IMG/VR virus record: IMGVR_UViG_3300045135_003597
Span: 1 to 24,926 of that record
Origin: a virus
Strand: one strand, 5' to 3'
Length of the DNA: 24,926 nucleotides
Shown: positions 14,787-22,036 of the stretch, in pieces
Numbering within the stretch: the first letter of the stretch is position 1
How the letters are laid out: every line of letters begins with the position of its first letter
The notes under the pieces: generated by a model
Database searches by the model: none
Told to the model about the DNA's origin: nothing
The model's input: the letters and a program-made list of their open reading frames with translations, nothing else
Program-made: the position numbers and the translations under genes

Positions 14787-14830
14787 CCCTACCCTGCCTC
14801 AAGTGGAGTTACTCTGACAAGACCCTGCTA

Positions 14831-15760
14831 TCAGGTTCGCAACGAGCGACTTGGCCAACGACCTGAAGACACTTCTTCCATTACGCATTCCAAGATGACT
14901 TCTCGGACGTAAGCCATAGATCGAGAGCGAGGGCTGTCAGTGCGCTCACAAAGATACAAGCTGCGGGTAATTGCAGGATTGATTATGGGCCTTCCGACGA
15001 TATCTGAGCTGAAGGCTTGGTGACGAAGGTTTGCCCAAGTTCCGAGGACAACCCCGGAACCAGAATTTACGAACATAGTGGCAGCCGCAACATTCTGGGA
15101 AAAAAGACTGGCTTTTTCCTCCAAACGTTTTTGAACATCGCGTTCATTTGGTGTTGGGCGGCCTCGGGGTCCTCTCCGGGCTAGCACGAATTTCTTTGTA
15201 AGAAACTCGTCCATAGTTAACGGTTTACTGGTATCACCGACCAGTTCAGGTTTACCCAAACACACGAGTTCTTCTTCGAGTAGTGGAGTTAAAGCAAGGC
15301 GTTGATCACGCGGCGGATTATAGGCCACTGCGAAGTCGATATCGGTGCTGATAAGATGCTCGATTGTTGAACCAGAAACGCTTTCTGCAATTTCCAACTG
15401 AAGATCCGGTTGTTCGGCCATAACGCGCTGAATGAAGGGCAAACCGAACCCCACAACAGCGGAATAGGCCAATCCGACGACCACACGCCCTGTCAAACCA
15501 ACCGTATTATTCTTCATCTCACCTTCGGCATTCTCGATTGAACGTAAGATTGCCATCGCATGATGATAGAACTGCCGCCCTTCTGGGGTGGGAGAAACCC
15601 CCCTGGCCGAGCGCTCGAAAAGCTGTTGTTTCAGGTGACTTTCCAGGTTCACCAAATGGTGAGCGACCACAGAGGGCGCGCAACGCTCGACATCTGCAGC
15701 CCCAACGATGCTTCCCGCATCATAGACGGATTTGAAAATTCTGAGCTGACGAAAATCCAT
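14831..15760 (-). CDS. LysR-family transcriptional regulator
   Basis: A 309-residue LysR regulator. The N-terminal winged helix-turn-helix spans about 2-60 (MDFRQLRIFKSVYDAGSIVGAADVE, then NLESHLKQQLFERS), followed by the linker helix and a type 2 periplasmic-binding-like effector domain from about 90 to 300. It is transcribed divergently from the CoA-transferase gene, with a LysR box immediately upstream of its own start, so it probably activates the CoA-transferase operon and represses itself. The inducer is unknown, perhaps the pathway's organic acid or CoA ester. Its base composition is less GC-rich than the flanking phage and conjugation blocks. Confidence 0.9.
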   Translation of the reverse strand: MDFRQLRIFKSVYDAGSIVGAADVERCAPSVVAHHLVNLESHLKQQLFERSARGVSPTPEGRQFYHHAMAILRSIENAEGEMKNNTVGLTGRVVVGLAYSAVVGFGLPFIQRVMAEQPDLQLEIAESVSGSTIEHLISTDIDFAVAYNPPRDQRLALTPLLEEELVCLGKPELVGDTSKPLTMDEFLTKKFVLARRGPRGRPTPNERDVQKRLEEKASLFSQNVAAATMFVNSGSGVVLGTWANLRHQAFSSDIVGRPIINPAITRSLYLCERTDSPRSRSMAYVREVILECVMEEVSSGRWPSRSLRT

Positions 15761-15765
15761 GATAG

Positions 15766-15784
15766 GTCTCTAAATATTCGAGAC
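15766..15784. promoter_or_regulatory. LysR box (GTCTC-N9-GAGAC)
   Basis: A perfect 5-bp dyad, GTCTC (15766-15770) and GAGAC (15780-15784), contains the T-N11-A spacing typical of LysR-type sites. It starts 6 bases upstream of the LysR ATG and overlaps the -35 of the divergent promoter, as expected for an autoregulated activator. Confidence 0.65.
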
Positions 15785-15805
15785 TTGGGCACGAAACAAT
15801 ATAAT
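15777..15805 (+). promoter_or_regulatory. Promoter of the CoA-transferase operon
   Basis: A perfect -10, TATAAT (15800-15805), lies 17 bases after a poor -35, TTCGAG (15777-15782), that sits in the right half of the LysR box. A strong -10 with a weak -35 under an activator site is typical of LysR-activated promoters. The predicted leader is about 48 bases. Confidence 0.6.
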
Positions 15806-15859
15806 TTTCGACACCAACAGGCGGTGCTAGCCTTCTCTACAATTCAAGAAGGAGAGGAC

Positions 15860-17041
15860 ATGTCTGGAGATTTCAGGCCGCTCGCAGGTGTTCGCGTTGT
15901 CGAAATGAGCCATATGATCATGGGCCCATCTTGTGGGATGTTCCTTGGATATCTTGGTGCAGAAGTCATCAAGGTAGAGCCGCCGGAAGGAGACAAGACC
16001 CGTCACCTAACCGGCATGGGCCGACCAATGTTTCCGCTGTTCAATCGTGGCAAGAAGTCCGTGGCTATCGACGTCCGAACTGAAGCTGGCCGAGAAGCCT
16101 TGTTGCGCTTGCTGGAAACAGCGGATGTGTTCGTGGAGAATTTCCGTGACGCGTCGTTGGTCAAAGCGGGTGTGGATGCAGCAACTCTAAGGAAAAAATT
16201 CCCAAAATTGATTTTTGCTGCAGGGAAAGGCTTTCTCTCTGGCCCCTACCAGAACCGCACTGCTTTGGATGAAGTGGTGCAGATGATGACTGGCCTTGCG
16301 TACATGACTGGTCCGACGGGGCGCCCGCTCCGAGTGGGATCTTCTGCCAATGATATCATGGGCGGCTTGTTCGCTGCTCTCGCGGTTGTCGCGGCCCTTT
16401 TGGAACGGAAAGACACAGGGACGGGCCGCGAAATCCGCGTGGGCCTATTCGAAAACTGCCTTCTATTGGTCGCGCAGCACATGGTGCAATTCGAGCTGGA
16501 GGGAAAGAATCCGCCGCCGATGCCGGAACGTGAGTTCTCCTGGCCGGTCTATGACATCTTCACTGATCGGAACGGGAAACAGATCTTTGTCGGTGCCGTG
16601 ACTGAGGGACAATGGGTTTCGATTTGCCGCTTGCTCGGTCTGGACGACTTGATCTCTGATCCCCGCCTGCAAACCCGGATGGACCAGATCAATGCCCGCG
16701 ACTGGACGATACCCCTCGTTGGCGCGAAGATTGCGGAGCGGTCTTCGGAAGAATTGGCCCCCGAGTTCGAAGCTGCGGGTTTGCCGTTTTCTCCGATCGC
16801 CAAACCTTGCGACATGTATCAAGACCCTCACGTGATGCGGCCTGGCGGTTTGGCGATTTCCAACTACGGCGAGCATCAATTCCGCGCGCCGGGGTTGCCG
16901 TTTGAAATCGACGGAGAAATGCTACCGAGTGGTGGCGATTTACCTTCCGTCGGACAAGATTCTGAGAAAATCCTGGCAGATCTTGGGTATAGCTTGAGCG
17001 ATCTGGCCGCGATCACGGGGCGTCCCGTGGAGGCTGCGTGA
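15860..17041 (+). CDS. CaiB/BaiF family III CoA-transferase
   Basis: A 393-residue family III CoA-transferase, the normal length. It moves CoA between an acyl-CoA donor and a carboxylic acid. The opening LAGVRVVEMSHMIMGPSCGMFLGYLGAEVIKVEPPEGD is the usual Rossmann-like start; Asp165 in SANDIMGGLF is at the place of the catalytic Asp; RKDTGTGREIRVGLFE follows. The ATG at 15860 is chosen because AAGGAG lies five bases upstream; longer starts run through the LysR gene. The stop shares a base with the HMG-CoA lyase start (TGATG), so the two formed an operon: acid activation to a CoA ester followed by C-C cleavage, as in C5/C6 branched dicarboxylate breakdown. The exact substrate is unknown. Confidence 0.9.
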   Translation: MSGDFRPLAGVRVVEMSHMIMGPSCGMFLGYLGAEVIKVEPPEGDKTRHLTGMGRPMFPLFNRGKKSVAIDVRTEAGREALLRLLETADVFVENFRDASLVKAGVDAATLRKKFPKLIFAAGKGFLSGPYQNRTALDEVVQMMTGLAYMTGPTGRPLRVGSSANDIMGGLFAALAVVAALLERKDTGTGREIRVGLFENCLLLVAQHMVQFELEGKNPPPMPEREFSWPVYDIFTDRNGKQIFVGAVTEGQWVSICRLLGLDDLISDPRLQTRMDQINARDWTIPLVGAKIAERSSEELAPEFEAAGLPFSPIAKPCDMYQDPHVMRPGGLAISNYGEHQFRAPGLPFEIDGEMLPSGGDLPSVGQDSEKILADLGYSLSDLAAITGRPVEAA

Positions 17042-17211
17042 TGCGAGCCCTTGATCTTTATCCGGCCAACCGCGTTGTACTTCGCGAAGTAGGTTTGCGA
17101 GACGGCCTGCAGCTTACCAAGACCTTTCCGGATACCCTCGCAAAAATTGCATGGATGGACGCCGAGCATAAAGCAGGTGTGCGGCATTTCGAAGTCGGGT
17201 CGTTTCTCCCG
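17041..17211 (+). pseudogene. HMG-CoA lyase-family gene, 3'-truncated
   Basis: The first 57 codons encode an intact HMGL-like start: VVLREVGLRDGLQ holds the metal-binding Asp and conserved Arg, followed by HFEVGSFLP. After codon 57 (17211) the reading frame enters the antisense of virB4 and loses all similarity; a stop comes at 17538. A full enzyme is near 300 residues, so the TIM barrel is lost and the protein cannot be active. The gene is coupled to the CoA-transferase before it. The break coincides with the virB4 truncation, marking a rearrangement joint. Confidence 0.8.
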
Positions 17212-17801
17212 AGGAACCCGACCAGTTCGCCGGAGGCTGCTGAGAGAATGCGGGGTTTGAGTTCCGCCAGGCCGGAGGTGAAAACCCCGACTGCCTCTTT
17301 AAGCCGCCGGACTCGTTTCGCGGTCTCTTCCTTGAACCGTTCCGGCGCAGGACTGTTCACAAAGCCAAGGAAACTCTTCGGGGGCGGGCGGTGGATGATC
17401 GTCAGCGTCAGGGTCTTGTCGCGCAGTCCCGCCGATCCCAGCCTCAGACGCCAGGCCTCATCCACCGCCGCCGCAAAGCCGTCGCCCCGAACCGGGAGCA
17501 AGTCCGGGGTGATCGACTTCGAGACCTTGTGCACATAGTAGCTGAACTTGGGGCCCAGCTGCGCGATGATGCGGGCGAAGAGGGCGGTCACCTTGTCGAG
17601 ATAGGCGTCGTCCGTGGTGTAGCTGTTCACGCCGCCGAGGCGGACGCACTGGAAGAGTTCGTTGACCCGGGTCCGGACCGTGTGGTCATCGACGAGGCTG
17701 ACATAGGGCAGCATATGCGCGAGGCGCTTCTCGCGCGCATACCAGTCCGGCAGCAGGGTGCGGGTATCGTAGGTCTCATCCAGGGCTTTGCTATGGCGCA
17801 T
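17212..17801 (-). pseudogene. virB4: virB4/trbE ATPase gene, 3'-truncated
   Basis: About 198 residues match the N-terminal part of VirB4/CagE/TrbE ATPases (LPYVSLVDDHTVRTRVNELFQCVRLGGVNSY and the SYYVHKVSKSITPDLLP segment), ending at ELVGFLG. The sequence then runs into the HMG-CoA lyase gene read backwards, with a stop at 17058. The normal protein is about 800 residues and its Walker A and B motifs lie in the missing part, so secretion energy would be lost. The ATG at 17801 overlaps the virB3 stop region by 11 bases. Confidence 0.85.
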
Positions 17802-18069
17802 AGCTGTCGCCCCCGTGGACGGACCGGTTCCGCGTCGGCGGCGTCTCCTGCAGCGCCGTCATCATCACGTCGATGAAGCGCGGGTCCCAGTCCGCCGCCT
17901 TCCAGAGCACCGGATAGAGCACCGCCGCCACAACGAGAACGATCATGTGCTGCACCCAGACGAAGAGCAGCACCGAGCCGAAGAGCCAGACCATGGCGTA
18001 CATGATCGGCAGGCCGAGGAGCTTTGGCGGGCGCACCAGGCCCAGGAAGAGGGGGGATCGCTCTGCCAC
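17791..18069 (-). CDS. virB3: VirB3/TrbD inner-membrane T4SS protein
   Basis: A 92-residue VirB3-family protein: a short polar start (ERSPLFLGLVRPPKLLG), two hydrophobic segments at about 19-36 and 40-55 (IMYAMVWLFGSVLLFVWV and MIVLVVAAVLYPVLW), and a charged tail. VirB3 sits in the inner membrane and works with VirB4; fusion of the two is common. The gene lies between virB2 and virB4, in the standard order, and overlaps virB4. With virB4 truncated it is probably non-functional here. Confidence 0.85.
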   Translation of the reverse strand: MAERSPLFLGLVRPPKLLGLPIMYAMVWLFGSVLLFVWVQHMIVLVVAAVLYPVLWKAADWDPRFIDVMMTALQETPPTRNRSVHGGDSYAP

Positions 18070-18081
18070 GTTGCCGACCCC

Positions 18082-18381
18082 TTACGGCGTACCACCACCA
18101 AAGACGGCGGCCACGATCGTCGGCGCGGCTGCGACACCGGCGATGCCCACCAGCACCCAGAGCGCCTGGCGCAGGTCGATGATGTTGAAGAACCAGCTCA
18201 GAAAGACGCCGAGCACGGCGAGAGTGGCGATGACAACACCGAGCGGGCCGGTCAGCGCGTCGACAATCCCCTGCAACAGGCTCTGGATCGGCGAGAGGTC
18301 GATGCTTTGTGCGAGCGCCGGCTCGGCGAGGACGACAAGGAATGTGGCAAGCGCGCCAAGGGTTGCGACGGGGTTTTTCAT
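18082..18381 (-). CDS. virB2: VirB2/TrbC pilin
   Basis: A 99-residue pilin precursor. It has a signal peptide (LGALATFLVVLAEPALA, cleavage near 24), then a mature part with two hydrophobic helices (GVVIATLAVLGVFLSWFF and ALWVLVGIAGVAAAPTIVAAVF) joined by a short polar loop, as in VirB2/TrbC. These subunits build the conjugative pilus. It lies between the transglycosylase and virB3 in normal order. The product could still be made but would have no complete machine. Confidence 0.85.
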   Translation of the reverse strand: MKNPVATLGALATFLVVLAEPALAQSIDLSPIQSLLQGIVDALTGPLGVVIATLAVLGVFLSWFFNIIDLRQALWVLVGIAGVAAAPTIVAAVFGGGTP

Positions 18382-18386
18382 AACAT

Positions 18387-19121
18387 CTATCCTTCCAGCC
18401 GGGTGAGGACGGCCAGCACCCGCTGGACGTGGGAATGGGTCTCTTGAAACGGGGGAATGCCGCCGTGGTCCCGCACGGCGTCGGGTCCGGCATTATAGGC
18501 GGCGAGCGCGAGGCGTACGTCGCCGAACTCGGCCAGCATCAGCGCGAGATAGCGGGCCGATCCGTCGAGGTTCTGCCGCCAGTCATGGGGATCGACCCCG
18601 AGCGCGCGGGCGGTGCCCGGCATGAGCTGCCCGAGCCCGATCGCCCCGGCATGGGAGACGGCGCGCGGGTCGTAGCCGCTCTCGATCTCGATATTGGCGC
18701 GATAGAGGTTGAGCCAGTCCGAGACGGAAATGTCCGCCGCGCGAAGACCGGGGTGGCCGGCATAGCGCAACCCGGTGTCCTCGATCGCCGCAAGGATGTC
18801 CGGGCGCGGCGCGGGGGCATTCGGCGCCACCGCCGCGATCCGCAACTCATCGTTCTTGGCAGCATCCTTGTAATCACCGAAGATGCGTAGCCCGTCCGAA
18901 GCGGGTCCTTGCCCGATCCCGTCATTGTAGGTGCGGGCGAAACTGGATTGCGCGGCCGACGGGGAGAGCGAACCGTCGCCTCCCATCACCAGCACCATCT
19001 CGGCCGACGCGGGAAAGCTCAGGACGGCGAGAAGAAGGGCGCTAACCCCGGCTGGCAGCGATCTCCTCGCCGGACAGCTTCTGGACCGTCCGCTTGCCTT
19101 CCTCGAGTGGAATATCGGCAT
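18387..19121 (-). CDS. VirB1-like lytic transglycosylase
   Basis: A 244-residue (if started at 19121) periplasmic muramidase that opens the cell wall for T4SS assembly. The SLT domain has the catalytic Glu in [13 protein letters not shown] (about 147), [10 protein letters not shown] in place of the usual G-L-M-Q-L-M-P, and [12 protein letters not shown] signal-like hydrophobic stretch ([15 protein letters not shown]) precedes it. The start is uncertain: the ATG at 19121 has no clear ribosome site and lies within the preceding gene; a non-standard CTG near 19055 has AGGAG upstream. Gene end is firm. It is followed by virB2, six bases on. Confidence 0.75.
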   Translation of the reverse strand: MPIFHSRKASGRSRSCPARRSLPAGVSALLLAVLSFPASAEMVLVMGGDGSLSPSAAQSSFARTYNDGIGQGPASDGLRIFGDYKDAAKNDELRIAAVAPNAPAPRPDILAAIEDTGLRYAGHPGLRAADISVSDWLNLYRANIEIESGYDPRAVSHAGAIGLGQLMPGTARALGVDPHDWRQNLDGSARYLALMLAEFGDVRLALAAYNAGPDAVRDHGGIPPFQETHSHVQRVLAVLTRLEG

Positions 19122-19419
19122 GGGAGAAGCCGATGCCCTGCAGGAAGGAGATGACGCCGGTGACGGTCCTGATCTCGCGGATCTTGATGTCGTTGCGCGA
19201 GGTCCGGGTCCGGGCGGTGACCAGGAGTTTTTCGACGCCTTCGTCGCTGACGGCGCGCAGAATCCAGACCCCGTGCCAGTTGGGGCCCTTCTTGAAGGCG
19301 TCCTCCTTGCAGACAACTTCGACGCGATAGCCGCTGGCGACCAGATCGCGGAATCTGGGTTCGGTGACCACATTCGGGGCTTCTTTTTCTAGGTCCATCA
19401 CCCGGATCACGTTCTCCAT
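19042..19419 (-). CDS. Unknown protein at the head of the virB operon
   Basis: A 125-residue soluble protein I do not recognise, with a beta-rich centre ([28 protein letters not shown]) and basic strands ([16 protein letters not shown]). No signal or membrane segment. The start may be ATG 19419 or ATG 19398; neither has a strong ribosome site. Its end overlaps the transglycosylase. A CAA-N3-TATA-N3-TTG dyad lies 44 bases upstream of 19419, and the gene is divergent from the exported protein at 19543. As first gene of the T4SS operon it may be a regulator or effector-like protein, not shown. Confidence 0.65.
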   Translation of the reverse strand: MENVIRVMDLEKEAPNVVTEPRFRDLVASGYRVEVVCKEDAFKKGPNWHGVWILRAVSDEGVEKLLVTARTRTSRNDIKIREIRTVTGVISFLQGIGFSHADIPLEEGKRTVQKLSGEEIAASRG

Positions 19420-19462
19420 AAAGGCGAATGACCGGGCCAAAGATGTTGAAGCCCAGACATAC

Positions 19463-19478
19463 AATGATATAGCTTTGA
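19463..19478 (-). promoter_or_regulatory. Dyad CAA-N3-TATA-N3-TTG, copy 1
   Basis: CAATGATATAGCTTTG lies between the divergent starts of the virB-operon first gene and the exported protein. It differs from copy 2 (21310-21325) at two of 16 positions. A dyad of this type could bind the small XRE protein encoded at 20021. Seen: the repeat; inferred: its reader. Confidence 0.5.
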
Positions 19479-19542
19479 CGCACAAGATATATTGAGCGTG
19501 CGACAGGCGGATTCTCGCTCACGCAATGGATAAACCGGGCGC

Positions 19543-19863
19543 ATGCATTTGATCAAGAAAATAGGGGACTTGCGTAACCTCCGGTTGAGTGGGGCCGGCG
19601 TATCACAGGCTATACTTCTGCTCCTTCTATCCACCGGACATGCCTCGGCCGAATCCTGTCTCGCCCCGATTCGTCCCTATGTGCCGGGCAACGCCCAGGC
19701 CGCGCGGGACTATGCCGATCTCATCCGGCGCGACTTCGAACTCTACATCCGCGACATCCAGAGCTATTTCCGCTGCCTCGAGGCTGAGCGGGCCCGCGCC
19801 TTCGAGGAAGCGCGCGAGGTCAGCGAGGAATACGGGAAGTTTCTGCAGACGATCGATCGGTGA
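19543..19863 (+). CDS. Small exported protein of unknown function
   Basis: A 106-residue protein with a basic n-region, a hydrophobic run (AILLLLLSTGHASA) and a signal-peptidase-like ASA-ES site near 36. The mature 70 residues are helical and charged (YADLIRRDFELYIRDIQSYFRCLEAERARAFEEA) with two Cys that could pair. Secreted, short, helical proteins beside virB operons are common in this order and may be accessory or entry-exclusion-like factors; that role is inferred. The ATG at 19543 lacks a strong ribosome site. An 8-bp hairpin follows the stop. Confidence 0.6.
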   Translation: MHLIKKIGDLRNLRLSGAGVSQAILLLLLSTGHASAESCLAPIRPYVPGNAQAARDYADLIRRDFELYIRDIQSYFRCLEAERARAFEEAREVSEEYGKFLQTIDR

Positions 19864-19897
19864 CGTCTCGAAGCGCGAACCCGTCGCGGATCTGTCG

Positions 19898-19918
19898 GTA
19901 TGGCGCAAGACGCCATAC
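19898..19918 (+). terminator. Hairpin after the exported-protein gene
   Basis: GTATGGCG (19898-19905) and CGCCATAC (19911-19918) form a perfect 8-bp stem with a 5-base CAAGA loop, 35 bases past the stop of the preceding gene. No T-run follows, so it could be a weak terminator, an mRNA-stabilising hairpin, or a protein site. Confidence 0.4.
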
Positions 19919-20000
19919 GAAAGAACAGGTTTGACCGCAGAATCCATGTAGCGCCCGCAATATCCACTTTTTAGATAATCTACAAACTGGATTAGCCCGT

Positions 20001-20017
20001 TCACAAGAGGTTTGTGA
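20001..20017 (+). promoter_or_regulatory. Dyad over the ribosome site of the XRE gene
   Basis: TCACAA (20001-20006) and TTGTGA (20012-20017) form a perfect 6-bp dyad with GAGGT between them; the centre is the probable ribosome site of the gene that starts at 20021. Binding by its own product would block expression, so autoregulation is likely. Confidence 0.5.
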
Positions 20018-20020
20018 CGC

Positions 20021-20278
20021 GTGGCTAAGACGATCAGGAGTTCGGGACATGAGGCGCTGCGCGATGCATTGATCGCGGCGAGAAAGAATGCTGCGCTGAC
20101 ACAGGCCGAGCTCGCCGAAAGGCTCAGATGTCACCAGTCCTTCGTCGCGCGGGTCGAGAGCGGGGAGCGCAGGATCGACGTCATCGAGCTGATCGTGCTG
20201 GCGCGGGCCCTGGAGGTGGACGCCCGCGAATTGTTGTCGTCTGCCGAGGGCGCGACGGAACCGGATCACAGGATCTGA
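20021..20278 (+). CDS. Small XRE-family helix-turn-helix regulator
   Basis: An 85-residue one-domain regulator. Residues 11-70 form a five-helix XRE fold: [24 protein letters not shown], then recognition helix [12 protein letters not shown] and a final [19 protein letters not shown] helix. It starts at a GTG with GAGG upstream inside a dyad. Its place among T4SS genes, with similar dyads before two leftward genes, suggests it represses the conjugation locus and itself. No sensor or protease domain is present, so an antagonist or copy-number signal would be needed for release. Confidence 0.85.
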   Translation: MAKTIRSSGHEALRDALIAARKNAALTQAELAERLRCHQSFVARVESGERRIDVIELIVLARALEVDARELLSSAEGATEPDHRI

Positions 20279-20385
20279 AGAGAGAAGTGGGCGTCAGTTG
20301 ATGGGATGCTGGCGCGAGGCTCGCGGCACGGTTATCTCCGGCTGGTAGTGGTCAGGGCCGCGAGTTCGCATAACGCACGGACGAC

Positions 20386-20401
20386 AACCCTATAGTATTG
20401 C
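20386..20401 (+). promoter_or_regulatory. Dyad CAA-N3-TATA-N3-TTG, copy 3
   Basis: CAACCCTATAGTATTG, inverted relative to copies 1 and 2, lies between the XRE gene and the 3' end of the leftward exported-protein gene. It matches the complement of copy 2 at 13 of 16 positions. No gene clearly starts next to it, only a 20-codon frame at 20466-20528. Confidence 0.35.
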
Positions 20402-20521
20402 GCCTGTTCCGGCATTGACTGGCGGCGCAAACACACCGATGCCTTCTTCAGAAGAGGCCCGGGTCATGTCGGAACAGATGCTTCGCACCTTCTCGCGCGA
20501 CATGCAGGCACGATGTGTCGC

Positions 20522-21268
20522 TCAGTAGTTGACCTGTTCATATCCATAGTTGCCCTCGTAGTCGCGCCAGTCGACGAAGACCGACCGATGAAAGATGCCC
20601 GGGCAATGCTCGCCCCAACGTTCAAGTCCCACGTGTGCTTCGGGTAGGGCCGTCAGTGAGGTCGGGGCCCAGGCGAAATCGCCCTGAACCCCGTAGGTTC
20701 CGAGGCGGACCGTCGCGGTTCGATTGCAATCCCCATCCCGGCCGGATTCATGCTGTCGCGCATATCGCACGTCATAGACCCGGATCGAGCGCACAAAATT
20801 GAACTCGGGGCCGCTGATATCGATGTCCGCCCGGTCCTGTGCTAGGTGCAGCGCGAGCCCGTTCGGCAGCTTGGCATCTCGATCCGGTTTCAGGGAGAGC
20901 ACCGCCGGTGTCGCCTCGGTCCCGGTTCGCGCCCGGTTTACAGGAAGGCTTTGGGGCAGGGGGGCCGAGTCAAACAGGATGTCGTAGAGGCGAGCGTTGT
21001 GGTCGCCGTCACCCTTTGGGTGATAAGACGCGCCCATCGGGCAGCGCCAGATCTGCAGCGGTGGTTCTACGGGCCAGGGTGTGATCCGCCGGATGAACTC
21101 GGCGCGCGCCCGAGCGCAAGGCACGGATGTCGGCCATCCGCCGGACAGGCACAGCAGGATCGCGCAATCGATCGGGTAGGATTGTGCGGAAGCGTGGTTC
21201 GCGCCGCCCAGGATCGGGAGTGTGCCGATGGCGGATGCGATTACAAATCGAGAGATTGAGCGAAGCAT
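20522..21268 (-). CDS. Exported protein of unknown function, conjugation-locus associated
   Basis: A 248-residue protein with a signal peptide (SRFVIASAIGTLPILGGANHASA, cleavage near 28) and a distinctive start to the mature part: IDCAILLCLSGGWPTSVPC, then ITPWPVEPPLQIWRCPMG. Six or more cysteines suggest disulfides in the periplasm. I recall similar proteins near Rhodobacterales VirB-type loci; no function is known. It has its own upstream dyad (21310-21325) and is separated from the virB operon by two rightward genes, so it forms a single-gene unit. Confidence 0.7.
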   Translation of the reverse strand: MLRSISRFVIASAIGTLPILGGANHASAQSYPIDCAILLCLSGGWPTSVPCARARAEFIRRITPWPVEPPLQIWRCPMGASYHPKGDGDHNARLYDILFDSAPLPQSLPVNRARTGTEATPAVLSLKPDRDAKLPNGLALHLAQDRADIDISGPEFNFVRSIRVYDVRYARQHESGRDGDCNRTATVRLGTYGVQGDFAWAPTSLTALPEAHVGLERWGEHCPGIFHRSVFVDWRDYEGNYGYEQVNY

Positions 21269-21309
21269 GGGCGGGGTCCATCAGGATGGAAGTTTCCAGC
21301 ATCGTGCCT

Positions 21310-21325
21310 CAATAGTATAGCTTTG
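21310..21325 (-). promoter_or_regulatory. Dyad CAA-N3-TATA-N3-TTG, copy 2
   Basis: CAATAGTATAGCTTTG lies 42 bases upstream of the exported-protein gene, almost the same distance as copy 1 from its gene. A TTGACA-like hexamer further upstream is too distant to pair with the TATA centre, so the motif is better read as an operator or unusual promoter element. Confidence 0.45.
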
Positions 21326-21380
21326 TCACGTTAAATACATCCAACTGTCAAGTGGACTGCGCACTCGACGTCTGTTCAAA

Positions 21381-21629
21381 CTACTTGGAAGCGCCATCTG
21401 CTATGAGCCTATCAAGAAGCGCCGTGATCTCGTCAGTGGTCACGGACTTGGCCCTTGCAAGAACCTCCGGGTCCAGCGGCGGTTCGATGTATTCCGGTGC
21501 CAGATCGCGGCGCAGCCACAGCACGCCAAGCTCGAACGTGTTCCAGAGATAGACCCAGCCGACAGTCAGGTTCGCTGTGCCACCGACCAACCGGGCAATC
21601 GCTGTGCCTTCGTCCTGTCTGGTGTTCAT
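21381..21629 (-). CDS. Small unknown protein (82 aa)
   Basis: An 82-residue protein I do not recognise: a polar start, then an amphipathic Trp-rich segment LTVGWVYLWNTFELGVLWL (27-45) that could lie on or in a membrane, then a Pro-rich turn (EYIEPPLDPEV) and a final helix (TTDEITALLDRLIADG). The ATG at 21629 is chosen because AAGGCAGG precedes it; the frame is open further upstream but without coding character. It lies between the T4SS remnant and the TPP-enzyme operon and belongs clearly to neither. Confidence 0.55.
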   Translation of the reverse strand: MNTRQDEGTAIARLVGGTANLTVGWVYLWNTFELGVLWLRRDLAPEYIEPPLDPEVLARAKSVTTDEITALLDRLIADGASK

Positions 21630-22036
21630 AGGTACCTGCCTTCTTGCCCGCGCTTGCTCTGGTGACCCGATGTGTTCGGGCCAATGTCGCGTTTGGTGTT
21701 TGGCTGGGCTCCTTACGCCTCGCTGGAAAAAGAGGCGGCACCGAAGGATCCGGCGCTGCCAGTTGGTCGCCCACAGGGAGGTAAAAAAGGGCGAATGATA
21801 TCGCGGATACATCGGCTCGATTTTGGTCTTTTGGGGCAATGCACACCCTTGAAATCGCCATTCTGACAACCGCAATCCACAATCACCTGACAATGCTGCC
21901 AGCTTCCATGTGGAGCCGGAACAAGAAGGCTTACGACAAAGTCGAAGCACCAGCCCACCCGCATCCGCTAGTCCGGCCCCTGCACGGAGAAGGAAAGAGT
22001 GGCGGACTCCCCGGCGGTTCGGGGCGCCCTGCCTTG
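21630..22036. other. 407-base stretch with no supported gene
   Basis: Open frames here lack ribosome sites and domain-like character. It includes an AAAAAAG run near 21783 and a CG-rich tail with a small hairpin. It may be decayed DNA at the join between the conjugation remnant and the catabolic operon, but no transposase fragment was recognised. Confidence 0.4.
22009..22024 (-). terminator. Short hairpin after the TPP-enzyme operon
   Basis: CCCCG (22009-22013) and CGGGG (22020-22024) give a 5-bp stem 13 bases past the last gene of the leftward operon. No clear T-run follows in the leftward direction, so it is only a possible terminator. Confidence 0.25.

Larger units (their letters stand above)
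1..14800. mobile_element. Integrated phage-like element (left end outside window)
   Basis: A contiguous block of phage-type genes: a leftward replication/recombination operon, a CI/LexA-like repressor with divergent promoters and an SOS box, and a rightward serine-recombinase module. No capsid, tail, terminase or lysis genes are in view, so it may be a prophage whose structural genes lie to the left, or an integrative element using phage replication genes. The right limit is placed between the last recombinase-module gene (ends 14757) and the 3' end of the LysR gene (14831). No att repeat can be identified because the left end is missing. The boundary is inferred; the gene content is seen. 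Confidence 0.75.
17212..21268. mobile_element. Remnant of a VirB-type conjugation/T4SS locus
   Basis: A leftward set (unknown gene, VirB1-like transglycosylase, VirB2, VirB3, VirB4) in the standard VirB order, with small exported proteins and an XRE regulator next to it. VirB5-VirB11, VirD4 and a relaxase are not in the window, and virB4 is cut at 17211, so the system here cannot transfer DNA or protein by itself. GC content is higher than in the LysR/CoA-transferase block. The right limit is inferred. Confidence 0.65.

Noticed and set aside
17212-17538. Continuation of the HMG-CoA lyase frame as a chimeric protein
   Set aside because: The residues after the joint are antisense of virB4 and have no coding character; treated as read-through of a broken gene.
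20466-20528. 20-codon frame starting MSEQMLRTF
   Set aside because: Too short, no ribosome site and overlapping the 3' end of the exported-protein gene; no family recognised.
21630-21950. N-terminal extension of the 82-residue protein
   Set aside because: Codons upstream of the ATG at 21629 show no domain and no ribosome site, while the internal ATG has AAGGCAGG.
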